64,000 nt of DNA, taken from Alligator mississippiensis. Taxonomy: Eukaryota > Chordata > Crocodylia > Alligatoridae. Position 1 is the stretch's first letter, and each line of letters begins with the position of its first letter. The stretch is from assembly GCF_030867095.1 (NCBI RefSeq), contig NC_081825.1:46986501-47050500 (forward strand), read 5' to 3'. Below, piece after piece: positions 9,266 through 21,010 of the stretch. The notes under the pieces are model-generated. The model did not search any database and was not told the DNA's origin. It saw only the letters and a list, made by a program, of their open reading frames with translations. The position numbers and the translations under genes were made by a program.

Positions 9266-11595
9266 CTACATGGTTTCTTAAAGAAGCAGGCTAGTTGAAG
9301 AAAGAAAGGAGGAGCACTGCATCATGACATCTCTTACTACAACATAATTATGCACAAGTCACAGAGAATCTCCTTGAAGAAAGTTGTGTGCAGGGGAGAG
9401 AGAGAACAATCTACTCTGGGAGACTGGAGGAACTGGGCAACAATATCACCCTGTGTAACATGTCACATGTTCAAATTAAAACTTGATAGAAACCAGCTAT
9501 AAAAAGTGTTCTACATTTTTCAAGCACAAATTTTATAGCTTATTAGCTACTTTTATGACTTCTTGGTCAGTTTTATTGTGTAATAATTACTTTGCACATG
9601 TAGTATGTCTAAATGTATTGTTCAATTAACAATTAATTGCACAATAGATGTAACATGCATCAGGGGCCTAAACAGCCACAGTTTGATTGACACTCCAACA
9701 GACAGAGCACAGCAATGCCACCTGGCATCCAAGTGGGAGTGCAGCACCCTGCAGTGCGTGTTCTCTCAGCCATGTACTGCTGCTGCAGTGTTTACAGGAA
9801 GCCTGTAATACTGTTGGATTACAGGTACACTTATTTGGGATCCATGTAGGGATGCGGAGAGCAGGGACAATTGAGGTAAGCCAGAAGCATGAGGGTGTGG
9901 GGGTGAGTGAGGGCATAAATCCAGCACTGCAGTTAAGCAGGGTTACCAATCTAAGACACCTTTTTTTAAATGCAAACTTTTTTACTGACAACAAAAATCT
10001 TTTTCCATTTGTTTTTTTTTTTTACAATGATTGATGTTAAACCCTACATTTGAAATGAGCCCTTGTAACTGAAGTCTGGCAGCAGTTTAGTATCTAGAAG
10101 AGTTACATTTGTCTCATGTTTTTACCTAATAAAAATGTAACTTTTATGGTATAAATGTAAATCTTTTAATTTATCAGTAAATACTTGTGTCAGTAAAAAA
10201 AAAAAAAAAAAAATTTCTAGGGCTGGCAACCCAGCTAAGCCCATCCTTATTAAATATATTAGTTATATTTGAGCATTTGCTTAGCTCTAAAAAGACTTGA
10301 TTTTCAGAAAGAGCTGATTACTGATATGCTGAAGATCAGGCTCCTGAAGTGTCTGAAGTTGGGCACAGAAAACATGAGATCTGGGCAATGTGGTCCTATG
10401 CATATCAATGCTAGTTTGTTAACAAATAATGGAAATATTACCTTAAAAATAAATAGAGGAGGAAAATAAATAGCTTCTGCTTTCTAATCTCCTATTGTTA
10501 AACTCATGTCTCTTGCCAAGATTAACAAGTAGAACAACAAGACATTCTTTTTATCTACTTGAAGAACAAAGGGAACAAAAAAAATACTCCTTTTCTGTGT
10601 CAGTTAAAATAACTCATTCAGTATGGCTTCATACATGATCAAAATCAGGCTTGTAATGTACTTTTTATCTTGTAAAATACCTGACTGTGTTTGCTTTCAA
10701 ATATTTTTTCTTTTTCTCACTGCAAAGCTGTTGCAAACACAGTTCTTGTTTTTGCAATCTGTCACATTTTATATACAGTACATTATTATGCACAGTAAAT
10801 TAAATCTATAGAGTATATCCAAGGGGCACGATAATTGGCATTTGTTGACTAATGCCTATGTTCTTTTTAAGGAGGTGAGGCTTTTTTGTAATATCTTTTA
10901 TTGGACTAGCTGTAACATTTGGAAAGCTGTTGGACAAGGTTATTTATATCAAAATTGGGACTACCAATTTTCTTTGGCAGTGAGTTTTTCATATATCAGA
11001 CTGTGGTTAAACTGGCATCAGCAGTAGGAAAGAGTTAAGTTGTGGTTAAAGAAATGCAGCAGTTCAGTCTTATCACCTCCCAATGAGTTACATTTCCTAT
11101 ATAAGGTCACCAAAGGAAGAGATGATCAGCTTTAGATGTACATACAATGCCTAGCACAAGTGTGCCCTGATGTGTTCCTGGGGTTCTAATTTTATACTGA
11201 CTTAAAACATTAAAATAAAATGATAAATGATTTTATAGAAGCCTTTCTGGAGATGCAAGAAAGGAATTCCTGAACTATGTTCACAATATAGTTTTCCCCC
11301 AGAAAGGATGAACATTTAACTTCGATTCAGCCTTAGAATTTTTAACAGTTTGCTAAACATTTTTTGTAACTTTGCAATTCCTGTCAACAAATATCTCATC
11401 ACTGTGCCCAAGATAGGCCTATTGTTTATAGGAGGGGTAGCTGAAGTATAAAATCTTAACTATTTAGTTTTATCTATATAAAGGTACATGGGGAGGAGGG
11501 GCAGGGACCACTGTAATTTCTTCCTATCTTCTGATGTAGAAAAGATGTTTCTTTCAATCTTAGCAAAAAGTTTTCATCAATTTCCATTTCCAATG
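9266..11595. other. No gene recognised; AT-rich DNA with poly-A and poly-T runs
   Basis: A moderately GC-rich patch at 9660-9950 holds overlapping frames near 110 codons on both strands that I do not recognise; they look like chance. A poly-A run lies at about 10196-10213. The remainder is ordinary AT-rich sequence. Confidence 0.45.
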
Positions 11596-11599
11596 CTAC

Positions 11600-12360
11600 T
11601 TTGCAAGAAAAATCTTGGCCTGACTCTCAGACATCTCCTCATGGATAACTAGCCATCACCTCAAACTCAACATAGGTAAACTAGAGCTTTCAGTCCCTAC
11701 CCCTCCCTACTCTCCTTGATACATTCTCTCTTGATCGCTGTGGGCAGCATTACCACTTTACTTGTCATTCAAGCCTGTGACCTAGGTGTCATTTTTGACT
11801 CAGACCTTTCTTTAGGCCCTGGCATCCAGGTTATGTTTAAATATTACTGATTCTTTCTGCATGGCATTTCTAGAGGGTAGAGCCTTCGCTCTACTTCCAT
11901 CCACTTGGCTAAAAATGTTGCTCAGGTTCTCATCATGTCCCATCACTATGTTTGCATCATTCTTTACTCCAGTCTTGACAAATAATTTTGACTTCATATC
12001 CTTCCAGAATGCTGCTGCAAAAATTATTTTCCTAACCCGTCATTTCAACCACGTCACCTTCTGTATGCATCTGTCGACTGGTTCTCCTTTCTCTATGCCA
12101 TCTGACATCATCTTTCAAAACATGTCTCAACCTATCCTCACTCTTCCTACTCATCTCTTATTCAGGACCAAGAGATCAACTCCTGCCTGTGTTGCCTTCA
12201 TTGCCTACTTCTTTGGTTTTCCAAAAAAGAAGGTAATACTCTAATTTTTCCACTTTTTTCTGCTCTGGGAAGGGTTCCTTGTAAATGTCTGCATATCTTT
12301 TATTAACACTCTTACTGTGACTTCAACAGAAAGCTCCATAAAAGGTTATACAACTAACAG
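11600..12360 (+). mobile_element. L2 LINE relic, C-terminal part of ORF2
   Basis: Plus-strand text follows the end of L2 ORF2. CTCAAACTCAACAT (about 11660) is followed by GACCTAGGTGTCATTTTTGA (about 11781), which encodes the LGVIFD-type segment. CAGAATGCTGCTGCAAAAAT (about 12005) encodes the Q-N-A-A-A-R/K segment. A degenerated L-W-x-S/P segment near 12070 follows. These match L2-group LINEs as I know them, in the right order. Stops and indels interrupt the frame throughout, so the copy is dead and old. The right boundary is uncertain. Confidence 0.75.
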
Positions 12361-13815
12361 ATGTGTGCCTATCAGGCTGCTGAATGGAGTCTCATTTTTG
12401 TCTTGTGCTTTCCCATCTATCTGTATTTCTTTCTTGACTTTTGTCTTCCTTATAAACTTTTTCAGTTTTCAGGCAGAAACCAAGCGAAGTACTGTAGTAA
12501 TGCAAATAGATAACCAAAATAAACATAATGCAGATTATTGTACAATAATGTTTAAAACAAAGCTGAAATTATCCTTTAATGGATCTGATAGAAAGTGTCT
12601 CTCATCAGACCCTTACTAATCTATCAAAAATTGTGAGCTAAGGTCCCAATTTTAAAATACTGATAAATGTGTTTAACCTTTTTACCATGACTAGTCCCAC
12701 TACTTCACACAGTGAGAAAAGTCAACATGTGCATTTGTACTTACATTCCTACAGTTGGCATCCACTGTAAAAGAAGGCATAGCAAATAAGGAACAAACAA
12801 TAGCATGGTAGTTACATACTATACAATTACATAAATAACCTATGTGCACATTATTTAAGAGTACACATTTATTGCTCTTAGTTTCATCCTGACATGTAAG
12901 ATTAATTTTATCTATTAACAGTTGAACCAATAAAATACAATAAAATAAAGTTATTAAAACATGTAATTACAGTCAGCAAGAAAGAAGATAGCTACGAGGA
13001 ATCAAAAATATGTTTTCACGTTTACAATGGTTAGTTATTCTGAAGGTTCTTTAGCCAAAATGAACACAAAAAAGGGTTGTTAATGTAATAGCTTTCCATG
13101 CAATTAAAACTTCAGTGTTAGCTCTATTTTTCTTCCTTTGAAGAAGCCTATTTGAAAAGAAATGATACTTTAAATTGCAGACATTGCTTAAAGAACTTTG
13201 TGTACTGACCAGTCTCTATGCAGGCATCATCATACTTCATCTATCTATCTATCTCCACAGGCATTACACATGTGACTACTAACAAGTTCTGTCTCATTTT
13301 AGCTTGTTATATCTTTAAAATGATGATGCAAAAAAGAGTCTGAATAATGCAGAAGTTGGAACATGGTATTTTAAAAGAACAATGCAGGACATATCAGAAA
13401 CCAGAGAGTGGATAGAATCTTGACATGATTAATTCATAATGTACAAATAATATTAATCAATATTTCTTTATAAGGACATCTCTCCGTATAGTCTCTTGGT
13501 GAACAAATCTATATAGTGTTTATGAATACAATAGTAGGTATTATAAAACAATTTGTCCAATGATAATAAGGAGTTAGAGAGAGGGACTTAGGCTTAGGAT
13601 GTGCCTGCCTTCAACAGTCTGAAACAGAAATTTCAGAGCTATATTGTAGTTTTCTTTTTAGAAGAAATTTCCTTTCAAATCACCCTAACTTTAATTTAAA
13701 AAATGCCTTAAAACGTTGCCTGAAGCATATCTCCTAACTGAAAACTGTCTTAATTTTTGTACTGGTTTAGGAGAAAGTACATCCTGACATATAACAAGGT
13801 ATAGAATTGATACTG
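12361..13815. other. No gene recognised; AT-rich DNA
   Basis: No recognisable frame or repeat except a short ATCT microsatellite near 13238-13253. Confidence 0.5.
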
Positions 13816-13819
13816 TATT

Positions 13820-14270
13820 ATTCAAAATAAAGGAGCTATCATACTAGATCAGACCAAATGTCCAGTATTCTTTATTTCACAATGGCAGAGAGCAGATGTC
13901 AAGGGAAAGAATATGCAGGATCAGCATGTTGAGCCTTAGAAAATACTAATATGAAGCTCCTCCCTCCCCCACCCCAAACTCCATGTTTAATATACATGAC
14001 TGAACCTATCCTCAGCAATGAGTTCCACAGATTAATAATGCACTGTGCTAAAATTGACCTCCTTTCATTCATTTAAAAAATATTACCTAATAATTTCACT
14101 GTATTATCCCTAAATCTAATACTGAGATAGTAGATAGTAAATCCTATTTACTTTCTCCACACGATTCGTTAATTTTATAGAACCTTTATCATATCCTTCA
14201 TGAGTCATCTTTTCTTCAAGATGAAATGCCCTAACCTACATAATTTCTTCTCAAATGGAAGCCTGTAGAT
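13820..14270 (-). mobile_element. Old L3-like CR1 LINE tail
   Basis: Read on the minus strand this resembles the 3' coding end and UTR of an ancient CR1/L3-group LINE. Visible landmarks, given in plus orientation, are GAGTTCCACAGATTAATAAT (14021), a CCTTCATGAGTCATCTTTTC segment (about 14195) and TTCTTCTCAAATGGAAGCC (14247). These fall in the same order as in the younger CR1 tails at 15308 and 58096. It is much more diverged than those and has no open frame. Confidence 0.6.
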
Positions 14271-15307
14271 GAGGCATTGGCAACCTGTGCACTGTTATCT
14301 CTTGTGGCTCCCCAGTGGTGGGAAGACTAGACTGCTCCGAGAGAGAACACCACACAGCTTACGTGTCTGATAACTGTATTGTATTGTATAGGAACCCAGG
14401 ACTGAAAGCAAGCATGGGGCCTCAGGTGGCTCACAGTGTAACAGCATTTAAAGAAATAGTACTAGATATGTTGGTTAATAAGCAATACATCATATTCCTC
14501 CACATCACCCTAAAAATATTAAATTTTAAATAATACTCTCTCTTTCTCTCTCACACACACACGCACACACACACGTAAACATTATGTGGCTTGACTACAG
14601 TTGCAGGTAGCCAACTACAGGCTCTTTTTCATAGGAGTTGCATGGGAATATTAAATTCCTGTAAAAACACTAGATAGACAAATTAGAGGTCCAGAAATAA
14701 AACTAGTTTTCATACCATTTTTGGTTAATGAGGTGAGAACAAAGTGGTGTTATTCTGTACCACAGGAGCAGCTGGTGGTGAGCAATCATTTGTAACTGGA
14801 AGAGGCTTAATTAGGGGAACTGGACATCCAAATTAAGTGTCCTCAAACTCTTGTACGTATTGTAGTTGTAACTGCTCTATAAGTCATTTCCGTGAAATAC
14901 CATCAGAGAATTGTACCATAAATGAAACAGGCCCTACGTATTAAGTAAACTCTCCAAGTACCCATTTACGCTACCACAGAAATGATGAGCCTAGACTAAG
15001 TTCCCTGCTTTGAATAAGTGATTGTGAGACACCCTATGATCAATTTATCTAGTTTGATATCTGAGTACCTGTGAGGCAACATCACGATATAAAGCATTGA
15101 AACAAGTGCACAGAGGTCTTTCCAGGAAAAGAGTAGCAGATGACTCTCGTCATGGCATGGGGAGTATTCTGATAAATAGAATAAGAAATGATCCAATGTG
15201 TGTTGAAGAATTATGGAAGACTGATTGGTCCATAAAGCGTGCTTGAGAATTTATGCAAAATGTTTAGCTAATCCATTTAATCCACACAATAAGGAACAGA
15301 AAATATC
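14271..15307. other. No gene recognised; short CT/CA microsatellite
   Basis: Contains a CT then CA dinucleotide run at about 14538-14573. Nothing else is recognisable. Confidence 0.45.
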
Positions 15308-15705
15308 ACAGAATCATAGAAATTAAAAGCTGGAAGGGACCTCAAAAGATCATTGAGTCCAACCCCCCTCCTCTGGGTAGGAATGCTGCTTAAATCAAAT
15401 GATCCCAGCAAGATGTCTGTCCAGTCTCCTCTTGAAGACTTACAAGGTTGGGGACTACACCCTCTCCTTGCAAAGTCTATTCCAGATTCTGGTCACCTTT
15501 ACCAAAAAGAAGTTCTTACTTACATCCAACCTGAAACCATCCTTTAACAGTTTACAGCCATTGCTCCTTGTCCTCCCCTGGGGTGCCCTAGTGAACAGTT
15601 TCTCCCAAGTCCTGATATTCACCCTTACATACTTATAGATGGCCACCAAGTCCCCCCTCAGTCTCCTCTTCCTCAGGCTGAACAGTCCCAGATCCCAGGC
15701 CTGAA
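15308..15705 (-). mobile_element. CR1 LINE 3' end
   Basis: Starts with the CR1 3' terminus pattern TCACAGAATCATAGAA, then GGAAGGGACCTCAAAAGATC. It continues through the coding tail, with minus-strand frame 15649-15455 (YKYVRVNIRTWEKLFTRAP and RSNGCKLL). It ends at about 15703 by 5' truncation, as most CR1 copies do. It is moderately diverged from the copy at 29157. Confidence 0.88.
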
Positions 15706-15813
15706 TGATTTTTGTGGCAAGAGTTGGAAGTAAAGCTGAGATTTTCTAAGGAGATAAAAGTCATTAAGTGCTCAAATTGCACTAGTTTTTTTGGAAAATT
15801 CTACCCTGAGAAT

Positions 15814-16017
15814 GAGTCTACATGAGATGCTGCATTACCTCAGTGACAAGCTATGGTGATGTAGCATTGGCAGACATGAACCATGGCACTGCTGCACAGT
15901 AGCATCAAAAGGACCTCTGCAGTGCCAGGACTGCGTACGAACAGTGGTTACTGTATAGTTATTATTTGTTTAAGCATGATAACAGCAGTGCAGTCTGGCA
16001 CATGTGTAGATACACCC
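15814..16017. mobile_element. Short inverted-repeat element (TGTGTAGATRCACCC-type ends)
   Basis: GAGTCTACATGAGATGC at the left mirrors the right end CATGTGTAGATACACCC. Internal words such as GCTGCACAGTAG match other family members here. Non-coding, about 200 bp. Confidence 0.6.
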
Positions 16018-16409
16018 TGAATGTATATCATTGTAATGATGTGAATCAAATATGCTAAAATTTGGTGGAGCATGTAGCTGTTAAGTAAGTTTGATTCCTC
16101 ACCTGCCACACCTCCAAAAGGATATAGTAGAAACATAAAAAGCACAGAGAAGGGAACAAGGATGATCAGAGGGCATTGGGACCAATTTTTTTGGCTAGTG
16201 TGCCACAAATTGGATCCCCCGCCCCCACATACACACACACACTGCTGTTCCTATCCCCTTTCTCTACTCACTGTCCTAGGTTGCTTTTGGATGGACTCAA
16301 GGAGATAGAGCCTACTTATAGGCCCTTTTGTCTCCAACACCATTAATGGTTGCAGAACACTAATGATTCTACCAATGAACTCAGAAGAATGGGGAGTCAG
16401 TTACACCGT

Positions 16410-16673
16410 GGGTGCATCTGCATATGTACATGTGATACTACATTGCCATAGCATTGGTGGTCACAAACTGTAATGCCACAGCTACATAGCCAAAGCAATG
16501 TGCTTCCTCATTGTAGCACGTTGATACAGTGATGTAGCAGCTAAAAATAACCATGCACAGTGCATATAGCATAGTACAGGCTGTTACTGTGCTGTTATTT
16601 AGTACTTCCAAAATTAATTATTAGATGACCACACAGTAACAAAGGTGTTGTAAAGACATGTGTAGATGTGCCC
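16410..16673. mobile_element. Short inverted-repeat element, same family
   Basis: GGGTGCATCTGCATATGTAC at the left mirrors GACATGTGTAGATGTGCCC at the right, giving a 264-bp element. CACAGTGCATA, ACTGTGCTGTTA and ACACAGTAAC occur inside. No clear target duplication. Confidence 0.65.
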
Positions 16674-17376
16674 ACTTTGTAGGGTTTTTTTCAAATAAGT
16701 TGTTAGAGCACTGTCAGTTTGGATAAGTGCTGAGTAATATCCTATGGGATCAGTTGCAGGGTTGCACAAGTACCAAATTCAAAAGAAGTTACAGACTGTT
16801 TCAATCTAGGGACTTCTGTTGCCATGATGGAAATGATGGCCCCATTAGCTCACGCCCCCACCGGCAGTTTGCTCCCTGGTTGCAGGAGATGCAGGCAGTC
16901 TCTAGGAGAAAAAAAAGAAAAGATCAGTCCCCTCACAATTTTTGTCTTTTTTTTTTTTGGATCACACAGCCCCTAAACTGGGGGAGGCCCAGTACTTCCC
17001 TTCACAGGGGCAGTGTCCCGCATGGCCTCCCAGGTGTGGCACTATTTGAAAAGGTGCAGCCCCAGTTTTCAGGCAGTACCTACCAGATTCAACAGTGTAC
17101 AGGGTGTTGGAAGCCTGAGTGTGCTCGGGGAAGCTTGGGCCTGGCGGGCTTCTAGCACCTCATGTACCATCCCCACTGCCTTCCTGTTGCCTGGGACTGC
17201 CCAGGAATGGGCTGGCTGCCCTGAGAAGGTGGCAGAAGGGTGGCTGGGTGTGCTGGCAGCCAAAGAAAGCAGCACGGATGGTGCATGGGGCACTGGAAGC
17301 CCAAGCCCGAGCTTTCCTGAGCACTCTCCAGCTTCCAGTGCCCTGTGCACTATCCCCATGGCCTTCTCCAGATAAA
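16674..17376. repeat. GC-rich block with inverted and direct repeats
   Basis: The segment 17108-17171 (TGGAAGCCTGAGTGTGCTCG onward) reappears in reverse complement at 17276-17338. A third, partial copy in the original orientation overlaps the end of the second (AGTGCCCTGTGCACTATCC, about 17336-17360). The three copies make a fold-back region flanked by AT-rich DNA. Frames up to 142 codons here are shadows of base composition. Confidence 0.6.
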
Positions 17377-17630
17377 GCCCTTGTACACATAAGAAATATA
17401 GCTGTAATGTGTTACACAGCAAACTAAAATACATGGGATATGTTTTAGTTTGCTATGTAAAGAAGTCATTTAAATCAATATACATTGCAAAAGGTGTACA
17501 CAGTTATGGAATTTAATCATAATATGCCAAACATGTATACTGTTATGCAATAAAATAATTTAAAAAGGGCAATTAAACCACTAAAATTTCCTCACATATG
17601 CAAGGGCCCTTCCTCATGTGTACAAGGCCC
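17377..17630. mobile_element. Short inverted-repeat element with GCCCTTGTACACAT ends
   Basis: GCCCTTGTACACATAAG at the left mirrors CTCATGTGTACAAGGCCC at the right. Just inside the left end a second hairpin (CAGCAAACTAAAATACAT against ATGTTTTAGTTTGCTATG, about 17418-17457) is visible. Ends of this sort are typical of PIF/Harbinger-type MITEs, but I saw no matching TWA duplication. Confidence 0.55.
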
Positions 17631-17825
17631 CTTAGAGATGTCTACTCAAAAAAACATCCATCAGGGAGGAGCCCAGAAGGGGAAATACATACAGAATATC
17701 TCAAGTAGAAGACAACCTGAGTTCTAGTCCCACTGACTAAGACCTTGAGTTGCAAAGATGGCATTGGGGTAATACCCTTAATTGAAGGAGTCCCTATAAG
17801 AATAGAGCTAGATACCAGAGCTACT

Positions 17826-18093
17826 AGGCATGTATACAGATTCATTAATGTGCTGTAGTTACTGCACATTAAATTTAGTGCTTGGTTAAGCAAGTACTAA
17901 ATCTATGTGAAGTAATTTGCACTACTGTACAGTAGTGTTGGTACATGGGATTTTAGTGCTGTTTACTTCACAGTAGCCTAATACTTCTGTGCCATAGAGT
18001 ATTAGCAAGTTTTTTGTGTTTTTTTTTGCATAGCACACTACTGCACAGTGTTATTAGGGTAATTTATAGTTACCGTCATGTGTAGACACACCC
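17826..18093. mobile_element. Short inverted-repeat element, TGTGCAGTAA family
   Basis: AGGCATGTATACAGATTCAT at the left mirrors the right end CGTCATGTGTAGACACACCC. CTACTGTACAGTAGTG and CACTACTGCACAGTG occur inside. About 268 bp and non-coding. Confidence 0.6.
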
Positions 18094-18299
18094 ACTGTTT
18101 TCCTAAAACCTGAATCTATGTATAAACAGTTTGTCACAGAAAACTTTCATACTTCTGATTACTTTGTCATTCCTTGCCTGATTCAGATGACAACTACAGG
18201 GATGTATCCCCTTCTAATGGCATGAAGCCTGCCATGTTTCAAGGAGATAGGTGCAGGGGCTTCTGGGAAACTGTACCTCAAGGTGCTGACAAGAAAAAC

Positions 18300-19110
18300 T
18301 CATGTCACTTGCTGGCAGCAGCAGCCTCCTGTCATCCCACATACAGATCTGGGGGCTCACACCCCTGGGAGGGCTTTGAGGTTGTGCCAGACCCCACCCA
18401 GGGGTGCAGGCCCCCAGATATGCACTCACAATGACAGGAGGCTGCCGCTGCCACTGCTGCCTGGGACCGGCACTAGGCACAGCCCACACCTAGTGCTGGG
18501 AAGACTGGTGTTGCTGCTGATCCCAGGCAGTAGTGGCAGCCTCCTGTCATCCTGTATGCAGATCTAGGAGCCCACACCCCTGGGAGGACCATGGAGTTGT
18601 GACAGACTCCTCCCGTGGGTGTGGGCCCCCCGGATCTGCACTTGGGATGACAGGAGGCTGCTGCTCCCACTTGGGACCAGCATGGGGCACAGGCTGCACC
18701 CAGCACTGGGAAAACTGCAGGAGGCAGAGCACAGCCCTGGCTCTCCCTTGCCTCCTGCCACTGGACTGAGCTCCATGGGGCTGGTGGAACTGGTAGGAGT
18801 GCATCCCCATAGTAGGAGGTTGGAGAGAGCCAGGGCTGTGCTCTGACTGGCTCCACTAGCCCCACAGAGCTCAGCCCGGTGGTGGGAGGTGGAGTACGGC
18901 CCTGGCTCCCTGGCTCTCCCCTGCCTCCTACCACCCAGTTGAGCTCCAGGGGACTGGTGGAGCTGGTCAGAGTGCATCCCAGTGGCAGGAGGTAGTGGAG
19001 AGCCCAGAAGCTTCATGAGGCTTACAGGGCTCATCCCAGTGGCAGGAGATGGAGTGCAGCCTTGGTTCTCCCCTGCCTCCTGCCACTGGGCTGCTTCAAA
19101 ACTCAAAAAC
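18300..19110. repeat. GC-rich array of tandem palindromes
   Basis: Left arm GCAGCCTCCTGTCATCC (18320) is mirrored by AATGACAGGAGGCTGC (18430). The same palindrome recurs about 215 bp later, with arms at 18536-18575 and 18622-18660. Downstream a different unit (GGCTCTCCCTTGCCTCCTGC, GGGGCTGGTGGAACTGG) alternates with its own reverse complement three to four times up to 19100. Overlapping frames of up to 190 codons on both strands are produced by the repeat and are not genes. Confidence 0.75.
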
Positions 19111-19257
19111 TTTTGAAACATTTCAAGTGTCCTCATTTTGTTTTAACGCTGTTTCAAAGCCTTTTGTTTTATTTTGTTTTGATTTTGCTGTTTTGAATTC
19201 AAAACATGTCAAAACAGCTTCGAAACAAAACACTCATTGAAATTTCGCATAGCCTTA

Positions 19258-19260
<3 letters not shown>
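19111..19260. repeat. AAAC/GTTT-rich fold-back segment
   Basis: Words such as TTTGAAACATTTC, GTTTCAAAGCC, TTTTGAATTCAAAAC and GCTTCGAAACAAAAC recur in both orientations, so the segment can fold on itself. It adjoins the palindromic array and may be the end of the same element. Confidence 0.45.

Positions 19261-19312
<52 letters not shown>
19261..19312 (+). repeat. (CA)26 microsatellite
   Basis: An uninterrupted run of CA dinucleotides, 52 bases long. Likely polymorphic. Confidence 0.98.
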
Positions 19313-19315
<3 letters not shown>

Positions 19316-19744
19316 CTACTTGACAAAAGATTAATACAAATTCACTTCATAAAATGGCAGTTCATCTTTTCCCCTGCCTGATTTAGAGAAAGTATGAATC
19401 TGTTAAATAGCCATCCTTCTCAGTACACCTACTTTATAATGTTCAGAAGCCATTGGTGAGGGTAGAGGTTTTCTTATGAGATTTAGAGCTTACAACTCAT
19501 GCAATGTTATGATTCTGGACTTTTAAAGGGGTCTTGGACAAGGCTGTATAGTGAGTAGGACCAACAGTTCTAGATTATACACATTATGAGCAGAAACACC
19601 GTTATTATACATAATCTTGCAGAACTTCAGTGACCTGAAGGGGGATGTCCTTATCTATTTTTCCATCTTTATCTTATTATAAATATAAATATTAGAAAAC
19701 AAATTAGACATATTAAAATAATGTGGATGAAAGGTGATCATTAA

Positions 19745-19905
19745 TTGAAAGCAGTAGTCTAAGCCAGACGAACTGGGTTTATTCCCCTGTTATAACAGGT
19801 TTTGTGTGTGTGTATATGGTAAGGAAAGTCACTTTTCCCTCTGACAGGCTTAATTCATTCATATATTTGTAAAGGCACCATAGAAGTGTAAAGCATTGAT
19901 TCAAA
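19745..19905 (+). mobile_element. MIR-like (CORE) SINE relic
   Basis: Reads in the usual order of a MIR/CORE SINE. A GCAGTAGTCTAAGCCAGACG segment is followed by a GGGTTTATTCCCCTG segment resembling the tRNA-derived B box. AAAGTCACTTTTCCCTCTGA and TTTGTAAAGGCACCATAGA follow, resembling the core and tail. Strongly diverged. Confidence 0.55.
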
Positions 19906-20668
19906 CAAATCCTTCAGGGACATCATAGTAGGTTATTGAAAAAAAGCTGGAAAATAATAAGGCTGGCCATGAGGAGGAATAGACATTATAGAGTAATAAC
20001 ATTTATGACTCATGTGAGGTTTTCCTGTACTTGAAACCAAAGCAGAAGCACTCTTTCTGTAAAGGGAACTGATATGGTATTTTTATTCTCTCTTTTACTG
20101 AACATTTTGTTTAACTCATAATTAAGAAATTCTTACCAGGTGGTCAAAACATAAGCAACTGTGTTAGTAAAAAGGCTCAGTAACAAAAGTGATGCTTTAG
20201 AAACATTGAATATTCAAAGGCTTATGTCAATAAAGGATATACATAAACATGCTAGTGACTGTATTCCCATCTAAATGGATCTAATAAGGTGTGTTTCTTG
20301 CAGGAAGTAAAGTTACTAGAGAGTCATTATTGCAATCTATAATGCACATAAAAGGTCTGAGAAAACTTTCTTCTCCAGAGACAATGCTAGTTTCACCTTT
20401 TTCAAAAGACCTAGTAGACAAAGAACTGGAAATGGTATAAGAATATTGCTCTCATCTAGGAAGAGTTTTCACTCACAGTTTGCTTGGGAACTAACACAAG
20501 ACTAAACAAGAGAAACATGACCAAAACTAGGAAGCTATAAAACTTTAGCCTTACCAAGATGTCCATGTAGAATTTGGCCAACTGTCTAGTGAGTAAACTT
20601 ATGTTACACCTGTTTGTTTAATGATTTATTTTTCCCGTGTATGGTCTTATCTGTCTAAACAGTACTCT

Positions 20669-21010
20669 GTGGACATGTCTACATGTGCATTTTAACCGGC
20701 TTTAATTTACTGTGCAGTAAGTGGAAATAGGCCAGCATTTTCACATGCAGGCATTAAAGCACAATAACGCTAGGGTGGACTGATTTGGGGCTTGGTGTTA
20801 TTGTGCAGTAAGGCATCTACACTTGTTACTGTGCAGTAACTAATCAGCATAAATTTGATATCTGCATGATGCAAGTATCAAATTTACATTCAAGTCAACA
20901 TAACTCAGCATATTTACTGCATAGTATGGGTATGCATATGCAGGTGCATGCCTATACTGTGCAGTAAATTTGGTTACTGAGCAGTAAATGCACACTTGTA
21001 GACACACCCT
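20669..21010. mobile_element. Inverted-repeat element, best copy of the TGTGCAGTAA family
   Basis: GTGGACATGTCTACATGTGC at the left mirrors GCACACTTGTAGACACACCC at the right. TACTGTGCAGTAA or a close variant occurs five times inside, in both orientations. At 342 bp it is the clearest member in the window. It codes for nothing. The ends resemble PIF/Harbinger-type MITEs reported from crocodilians (the Chompy group, from memory). A library search would settle the family. Confidence 0.7.

Noticed and set aside
18473-19136. Frames of 153 and 190 codons in the palindromic array
   Set aside because: Frames recur in several phases on both strands because of the repeat units; typical of repetitive GC-rich DNA.
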